Positions 62,601 through 64,000 of a DNA stretch of 64,000 nucleotides are shown here, piece after piece. Numbering within the stretch: position 1 is the first letter of the stretch; the number at the start of each line of letters is the position of its first letter. The position numbers and the translations under genes are program-made. The notes beneath the pieces are model-generated. The model was not told where the DNA came from. It saw only the letters and a list, made by a program, of their open reading frames with translations, and made no database searches. Source of the DNA: Limnomonas spitsbergensis (lineage: Eukaryota > Chlorophyta > Chlorophyceae > Chlamydomonadales); contig JAYJMM010000090.1 of the NCBI GenBank assembly GCA_037349105.1, forward strand, positions 1,290,001 to 1,354,000, written 5' to 3'.

Positions 62601-63586
62601 TAATGGAACGTCAGACCTAAAATTACCCTTAACCCTAAACCCTATTGTTCACCACTGGTAGCACTTCAACATACTGATTCCTTTCCTCCTCTGTCCGTTC
62701 ACACTGATCCCTTCACACATCTGTCTGTTCCTTCCACACCTGTGCCCGATCCCTCCACACCTCTGATCTGGCGTCATTCCCACGGCAGTACTTTTGAGGG
62801 AAACGTAAATGCTAACGCGCGGCGTAAACCGATATGGTGGTGGGAACGTAAATATGTTCATTCTGGCGTCAGAGGTGTGGATGGATCTGGATGTGTGGAT
62901 GGATCCCATTAGCATTTACGTTTCCCACTGCAGTACTTTAGTGGGTTATGTAAATGCAAATGGGAAGCGTTACCCGAGATGGTAGTGGGATACGTAATTC
63001 TGGTCATTCTAGATCCTTGAATCTTAGCTGCCAACTCGCAACCGAAAGTGTAAACCCTTACCCTTTAGACCAATGCTTAGCCCTACAGTGTAAACCCTGA
63101 AAGCGTTAAATCTTATCCTTCTAACCTGTGCTAAGCCTGAAAGTGTAAACCCTGACAGTGTTATCCCGTACCCGTATAACCAGTGCTTAACCCGAAAGTG
63201 TTAACCCTGAAATGTTAACTCTCATCCTTATAACCTGTGCTGAACCCGAAAGCGCGAATTCTGAAAGTGTGAACTTTCATCCTTATAACCTGTGCTAAAC
63301 CCGAAAGTGTAAACCCTGAAAGTGTCAACCCCTACCCTTAGAAACAGTGTTCAAGTCTTATTTGAGCACTCTGAAAGTGTAAACCCTCATTCTTGTAACC
63401 ACTGGTAAACTCTTAAGATATTACCGCAAGATATTAGCAACAAAACGTCACCACAGAACCTCCCGGGTGTGTGCGCAGGTTCTGTTCAAGGCCGAAGAAG
63501 TGGCCAACAGCATGTATATCATCGAGTCCGGTCAGATCCGAGTGGAGTCTGCGGTGACGTCAATTGCAAAACTGCCCCTGGAAAAG
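35285..63586 (+). CDS. SulP-family transporter with STAS and cyclic-nucleotide-binding domains (20 exons, 3' partial)
   Basis: Twenty exons with GT donors and AG acceptors join in phase to 975 codons without a stop; the end lies beyond the window. Exons 2-12 give a SulP (SLC26-type) membrane domain with motifs such as GQVQDVGLIFLSAMATS, VIGGYLGYVGYFC, SCMDVAAIQQ and GFTGSYLFSQSIFTLRSG. Exons 13-18 give a STAS domain (LFVILDFR, VPSMDATAA, FCEDQFL) with an inserted loop encoded by exons 16-17. Exons 19-20 begin a cyclic-nucleotide-binding domain (LVRGQVLFKAEEVANSMYIIESGQIRVE). The three-part architecture is that of fungal and protist proteins such as yeast YGR125W/Vsb1, a vacuolar protein linked to basic amino-acid storage. 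The substrate here is unknown. Only about 10% of the locus is coding, and introns hold tandem copies of exon edges. Confidence 0.9.
35645..37519 (+). other. Intron 1 with duplicated blocks and telomere-like repeats
   Basis: Non-coding. Two diverged copies of a block of about 190 bp (GATCACGA...GTCTAGAACAT...CATGTTCC) lie at about 36115-36490. Three copies of a block with CTGGCTTAACCTGTGCCGTA are at 36640-36780. CCCTAAACCC-type repeats fill 36860-37300. Confidence 0.6.
37520..37822 (+). CDS. SulP gene exon 2
   Basis: Acceptor CCCTAG at 37514-37519 and donor GTGGGT at 37823; 101 codons, phase 0 to 0. It encodes a His/Pro-rich cytosolic stretch, then GIPRAMICGFINALVALPSLIAF, the first membrane helix. 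A decayed copy of its 3' end lies at about 37985-38035. Confidence 0.75.
38287..38395 (+). CDS. SulP gene exon 3
   Basis: Acceptor ACAG, donor GTGGGT. Encodes TPLYAPFIGPLCKFLFFSSA and on to FGSLPFAVG. Ends phase 1. Confidence 0.9.
38637..38725 (+). pseudogene. Decayed copy of exon 4 acceptor and 5' end
   Basis: CTTCAG followed by a copy of the first 60 bp of exon 4 with substitutions and an in-frame TGA. A further fragment (GTCGCTTAAATCAGCTC) lies at about 38570-38605. Confidence 0.8.
38789..38950 (+). CDS. SulP gene exon 4
   Basis: Acceptor CTTCAG, donor GTGAGA, phase 1 to 1. Encodes QVQDVGLIFLSAMATSIAE, the conserved third segment of the family. A partial decayed copy follows at 38989-39075. 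Confidence 0.92.
39140..39864 (+). repeat. Intron 4: telomere-like repeats, then two decoy copies of the exon 5 acceptor
   Basis: CCCTAAACCCCAAGC-type degenerate repeats fill 39150-39600. Units of about 111 bp then repeat the exon 5 acceptor and first 37 bp: decoy starts at 39642 and 39754, real start at 39865. Confidence 0.9.
39865..40093 (+). CDS. SulP gene exon 5
   Basis: Acceptor CCCAG, donor GTGCGA, phase 1 to 2. Encodes KCKMAQMLQYIPLPVIGGYL and GYVGYFCMAGGVSL, the family's central helices. The downstream alternative donor GTGAGC at 40123 would break the phase with exon 6. Confidence 0.93.
40830..41051 (+). repeat. Pyrimidine-rich end of intron 5 with two decoy acceptors
   Basis: CCCTCCC-rich tract. 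Copies of the acceptor plus first 30 bp of exon 6 start at 40931 and 40993, before the real start at 41052 (spacing 62 and 59 bp). Confidence 0.8.
41052..41172 (+). CDS. SulP gene exon 6
   Basis: Acceptor ACAG, donor GTGAGC, phase 2 to 0. Encodes HPLVLPAVMVSVPLLFHG and LSEAQAAGWAM. It is followed by G-rich CAGCCTGGGGGCAGGGAGAG repeats (41190-41340). Confidence 0.9.
41939..41976 (+). pseudogene. Decoy copy of exon 7 start
   Basis: GCAG acceptor plus 37 bp matching exon 7 (ATGGCFWDLLLM), then non-coding TTAGGGTTTAGG. The real exon starts 91 bp on. Confidence 0.88.
42030..42187 (+). CDS. SulP gene exon 7
   Basis: Acceptor CCCAG, donor GTGAGA, phase 0 to 2. Encodes ATGGNFWDLWLMFNI through MLGLFMVICFGSCM. 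A decayed copy of its 3' part lies at about 42239-42280. Confidence 0.92.
42768..43417 (+). repeat. Array of five decoy exon 8 acceptors
   Basis: Units of 117-136 bp each carry a C-rich tract, ACACATGTCCAG and the first 30-80 bp of exon 8. Decoy starts: 42768, 42900, 43031, 43148, 43282; real start 43418. The repeat copies have an extra TAG-containing insertion or an in-frame TAA. Confidence 0.95.
43418..43585 (+). CDS. SulP gene exon 8
   Basis: Acceptor TCCAG, donor GTGGGT, phase 2 to 2. Encodes DVAAIQQSYPQPIDFNKQL and GAGFTGSYLFSQSIFTLRSG, the most conserved SulP block. Confidence 0.95.
43656..43866 (+). pseudogene. Two decayed copies of exon 8 3' end with donor
   Basis: 43656-43753 and about 43804-43866 repeat the GAGCTACCTGTTCAG...GTCATGAACAG|GTGG segment with substitutions and deletions. 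Confidence 0.9.
43867..45008 (+). other. Intron 8, distal part
   Basis: No coding content. A GTAGACTAGG repeat of four units is at 44520-44565, and CTCAACCTTCAACCTTCAA-type simple repeats fill 44880-44990. Confidence 0.6.
45009..45069 (+). CDS. SulP gene exon 9
   Basis: Acceptor CTCAG, donor GTAAGA, phase 2 to 0. Encodes FNGWTMVAIELTLFAAPFSV. Fragments resembling its end with GTGGTAAGATCC recur at about 45160-45190 and 45385-45400. Confidence 0.88.
45070..46194 (+). other. Intron 9
   Basis: Contains GATCCAGATCTGGATCCAG-type repeats (45080-45500) and two copies of a block of about 80 bp (45650-45730 and 45826-45905) ending GGACAGAAGAACAGATGG. A CT-rich tract precedes exon 10. Confidence 0.6.
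46195..46283 (+). CDS. SulP gene exon 10
   Basis: Acceptor CTCAG, donor GTGAGA, phase 0 to 2. Encodes AEYCPSFFFGALLAWFGSD and NWLIMSYW, the conserved PSFFFGALL helix. Confidence 0.93.
46430..47277 (+). repeat. Intron 10: ladder of decayed exon 11 starts with telomere-like repeats
   Basis: About seven blocks of roughly 100 bp carry GGAAGCTGTCTCTG-like sequence followed by CTGCTCATCTGC and CCCTAAACC. The closest copy (about 47174) has a perfect GTAG acceptor and 21 matching exon bases, 104 bp before the real exon start. Confidence 0.8.
47278..47407 (+). CDS. SulP gene exon 11
   Basis: Acceptor TGTAG, donor GTGAGA, phase 2 to 0. Encodes KLSLPEYVLLILSFMSIMY and GIAAGIVMAMLYFVYEYAQ. Decayed 3'-end copies follow at 47448-47513 and about 47611-47650. 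Confidence 0.93.
48080..48715 (+). repeat. 21-bp minisatellite in intron 11
   Basis: About 30 units of CCCTGCACCCTTGACCTTAAA or the ATGCC variant. Open in several frames, so the long Leu/Pro/Cys ORFs here are artefacts. Confidence 0.93.
48737..48904 (+). CDS. SulP gene exon 12
   Basis: Acceptor CGCAG, donor GTGTGC, phase 0 to 0. Encodes STMSTLTSVPASSGAMHSY through LSGFTFFGNSIAISTRVDK, the linker and FFGN motif before STAS. Confidence 0.92.
48905..49150 (+). repeat. Four tandem copies of exon 12 donor
   Basis: GCCATCAGCACGCGCGTAGACAAG|GTG-like units give donors at 48905 (real), 48972, 49027, 49094 and 49149. Spacings alternate 67, 55, 67, 55 bp, so a two-unit block of about 122 bp was itself duplicated. 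Confidence 0.93.
49151..50616 (+). other. Intron 12, distal part
   Basis: No gene. A block CCCCCGCTGTAGTGGTCTTG is repeated at about 50005 and 50115, and GTGAACCCTCATGGGCTTGC at about 50060 and 50268. Degenerate CCCTAAACC repeats occur. Confidence 0.6.
50617..50810 (+). CDS. SulP gene exon 13 (start of STAS)
   Basis: Acceptor TTTAG, donor GTGAGA, phase 0 to 2. Encodes VAEELIQGAMHAYLEVAE, an Ala-rich linker, and LFVILDFR, the first STAS strand. Confidence 0.92.
50811..51350 (+). repeat. G-rich intron 13 with two exon 13 donor copies
   Basis: GGGAGGGG purine-rich tract on the + strand. CCCCTGTTTGTGATCCTGGA plus TTTCAG|GTGA recurs with donors at 50933 and 51181 (real donor 50811). Confidence 0.92.
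51446..51491 (+). pseudogene. Decoy copy of exon 14
   Basis: 46 bp matching exon 14 that read VPGMDATAAGTFA, then break off into non-coding sequence. It keeps Gly residues of the STAS loop that the real exon has lost. Confidence 0.88.
51677..51755 (+). CDS. SulP gene exon 14 (STAS)
   Basis: Acceptor GCCAG, donor GTGATG, phase 2 to 0. Encodes LVPSMDATAARTFAMLANG and FSRGIQ, the STAS loop and helix. Confidence 0.92.
51756..54863 (+). other. Intron 14 (3.1 kb)
   Basis: No gene seen. GTGGAAA/GTGTGAATG-type repeats follow the donor (51770-52140). Three copies of a unit of about 87 bp with GAGAGATCGAAACCAGAAGG lie at 52530-52790. The rest is AT-rich unique sequence. Part of 54735-54790 weakly resembles 28245-28290. 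Confidence 0.6.
54864..54926 (+). CDS. SulP gene exon 15 (STAS)
   Basis: Acceptor GCCAG, donor GTGGGT, phase 0 to 0. Encodes IVISGIQPDRSVTMKSLLKS, a STAS strand-helix unit (V-I-S-G-x-x-x). Confidence 0.9.
55713..55799 (+). pseudogene. Decayed copy of exon 16
   Basis: TTCAG then GGCCTCACCTTGG and a copy of the next 70 bp with an insertion and stops. Real exon 155 bp downstream. Confidence 0.9.
55868..55986 (+). CDS. SulP gene exon 16 (STAS insertion)
   Basis: Acceptor CTCAG, donor GTGAGG, phase 0 to 2. Encodes GLTLVLHPEGFSLGDASKRG and an acidic tail; it lies in the variable loop of STAS. Confidence 0.88.
56765..57422 (+). repeat. Ladder of decayed exon 17 starts
   Basis: Units of 90-160 bp each carry TGCCGCAG followed by AAGAGCTGCACATGCTGACGG-like sequence. 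Acceptor copies precede 56958, 57065, 57174 and 57333, with older ones near 56768 and 56843. The real exon starts at 57423. Confidence 0.92.
57423..57522 (+). CDS. SulP gene exon 17 (STAS insertion)
   Basis: Acceptor CGTAG, donor GTGTGA, phase 2 to 0. Encodes QANEELHMLTGVEEDGGAPS and QAWDFPSLK. The last copy of the upstream ladder is the only one that stays open through to the donor. Confidence 0.85.
57523..57910 (+). repeat. Four decayed copies of exon 17 3' end
   Basis: GGGCAGGCCTGGGACTTCCC-like sequence recurs near 57590, 57680, 57775 and 57880, each followed by a degraded donor and GAACATAAGTG. Confidence 0.9.
58150..58760 (+). repeat. Tandem repeat CCCTGATCCCTTCCGCTCCATA in intron 17
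   Basis: Units of about 29-60 bp mix CTTCCGCTCCATACCCT, CACCCCCAACTCTTCTGCC and TAAACCCTGATCC. Non-coding. Confidence 0.9.
59028..60175 (+). repeat. 13-bp microsatellite TGCATTATTATTG, about 88 units
   Basis: Nearly perfect 13-bp array of about 1.15 kb. It is open in all + frames and creates spurious Cys/Leu/Ile/His ORFs. Confidence 0.96.
60411..60527 (+). CDS. SulP gene exon 18 (end of STAS)
   Basis: Acceptor TTTAG, donor GTGTGG, phase 0 to 0. Encodes AAGRFCEDQFLQLAISRGLL, the STAS C-terminal helix (xxFCEDQFL), then an acidic helix. Confidence 0.93.
60528..60845 (+). repeat. Three tandem copies of exon 18 3' end and donor
   Basis: GACACTGGAGGAGGTCTTGG...CCAGCCAG|GTGTG recurs with donors at 60631, 60737 and 60841 (real 60528); spacings 103, 106 and 104 bp. 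Confidence 0.95.
60960..61090 (+). repeat. GTTTAGGGTGAAGG repeats in intron 18
   Basis: Telomere-like TTTAGGG units with GTGAGGG spacers, five or so copies. Confidence 0.8.
61357..61420 (+). pseudogene. Decoy copy of exon 19 start
   Basis: CACAG then ATGCTGCCGTCCCCTGGCC..., about 60 bp matching exon 19 with small changes. Real exon 94 bp downstream. Confidence 0.88.
61451..61537 (+). CDS. SulP gene exon 19
   Basis: Acceptor CGCAG, donor GTAGGG, phase 0 to 0. Encodes MPPFQTCKLASVAATLHRHL and LSLVRGQ, the entry helix of the cyclic-nucleotide-binding domain. Confidence 0.9.
61545..62560 (+). repeat. CTGACTCAGCAGATGGATG minisatellite in intron 19
   Basis: Irregular 30-40-bp units with GCTGACTCAGCA and TAGGTAGGGGG, with higher-order blocks of about 120 bp near the start. 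Non-coding. Confidence 0.92.
62754..62930. repeat. Compound inverted repeat in intron 19
   Basis: An 18-bp perfect inverted pair GGGAAACGTAAATGCTAA (62798-62815) and its complement (62909-62926). A second, overlapping pair CCACACCTCTGA / TCAGAGGTGTGG flanks the first arm. Could be a small MITE. Confidence 0.6.
63030..63400 (+). repeat. CTGAAAGTGTAAACCCTTACCC repeats
   Basis: Units of about 60 bp mixing GAAAGTGTAAACC and CATCCTTATAACCTGTGCT. Telomere-like but degenerate. Confidence 0.8.
63479..63586 (+). CDS. SulP gene exon 20 (cNMP-binding domain, gene continues)
   Basis: Acceptor CGCAG, donor GTGTGA, phase 0 to 0. Encodes VLFKAEEVANSMYIIESGQI, matching the GxxIFxxGDxxxxMYxIxxGxV core of cyclic-nucleotide-binding domains. 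The phosphate-binding cassette must lie in exons beyond the window. Confidence 0.93.
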
Positions 63587-64000
63587 GTGTGACATAAGGG
63601 TGACATGCATTTAAGTTGAGTGTGATAAAAGGGTGATAGTATGACATGGGTCTGTTCCGAGTGGAGTCTGCGGTGATGTCAATCGTAAAACTGCCTCTGG
63701 GAAAGGTGTGATATCAGGGTACTGGGAGTGATATGAAAGTGTGAGTATAGGGTGATATAGTGTGCCATGGGTCAGATCAGAGTGGGGTCTGTGGTGAGGT
63801 CAATTGCAAAACTGCCCCTGGAAAAGGTGTGATATCAGGGTAATGTGAGTGTGATGGGAGGGTGATGATAGGGTAATATAGTGTGTCATGGTTCAGATCC
63901 GAGTGGAGTCTGCGGTGACGTCAATCGTAAAACTACCTCTTGGAAAAGGTGTGATAATAGGGTAATGGGAGTGTGGTGGGACTGTGATGATAGGGTGATA
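63587..64000 (+). repeat. Three tandem copies of exon 20 3' end and donor
   Basis: GAGTGGAGTCTGCGGTGA...CTGGAAAAG|GTGTGAT recurs with donors at 63706, 63827 and 63949 (real 63587); spacings 119, 121 and 122 bp. The array runs to the window edge. Confidence 0.95.

Overview
The window is nuclear DNA of a eukaryote with a large, repeat-rich genome. The one host gene has about twenty short GC-rich exons spread over 28 kb, with GT-AG introns full of degenerate CCCTAAA-type (plant/green-algal telomere-like) repeats. A unicellular alga fits best. A green alga of the large-genome prasinophyte type is my preferred guess, made from composition and intron style only; a dinoflagellate cannot be excluded. 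There are no prokaryotic features, no rRNA or tRNA that I can support, and no CRISPR.

Layout. (1) 1-8870: a 5'-truncated Ty3/gypsy-like LTR retroelement on the + strand (copy A), decayed and internally deleted, followed by an LTR-leader-LTR remnant. (2) 8871-10842: a fragment of a TIR element, then non-coding DNA with a MITE-like inverted repeat. (3) 10843-28141: a giant related retroelement on the - strand (copy B, about 17 kb). It has Gag, a retropepsin-like motif, a second zinc knuckle, about 750 residues I cannot assign, reverse transcriptase, RNase H, a DNMT3-like cytosine-5 DNA methyltransferase, the end of an integrase, and a PHD finger. Many frameshifts and stops show that it is inactive as assembled. 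(4) 28142-29393: gene-free. (5) 29394-35144: a 5.75-kb element with terminal inverted repeats of about 150 bp and a perfect 7-bp target duplication. Its interior is a succession of satellite arrays with unit sizes of about 40, 41, 146 and 167 bp. (6) 35285 to beyond the right edge: one host gene on the + strand for a SulP-family anion/solute transporter with STAS and cyclic-nucleotide-binding domains. Twenty exons join in phase to 975 codons, and the gene continues past the window.

How the parts relate. Copies A and B share LTRs, Gag, both zinc knuckles, integrase tail and PHD finger. A lacks the RT/RNase H/methyltransferase block that B has, so A is a non-autonomous deletion derivative. Retroelement A abuts, and probably inserted into, another copy of the TIR element seen complete at 29.4-35.1 kb. 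That TIR element in turn lies only about 130 bp upstream of the proposed start of the transporter gene.

Two things stand out. One is a retrotransposon carrying a cytosine methyltransferase and a PHD reader, meaning a mobile element that could write and read chromatin marks. The other is the transporter gene itself: most of its exon edges (splice site plus adjoining exon sequence) are tandemly repeated in the neighbouring intron, so real splice sites sit at the end of ladders of decayed copies.
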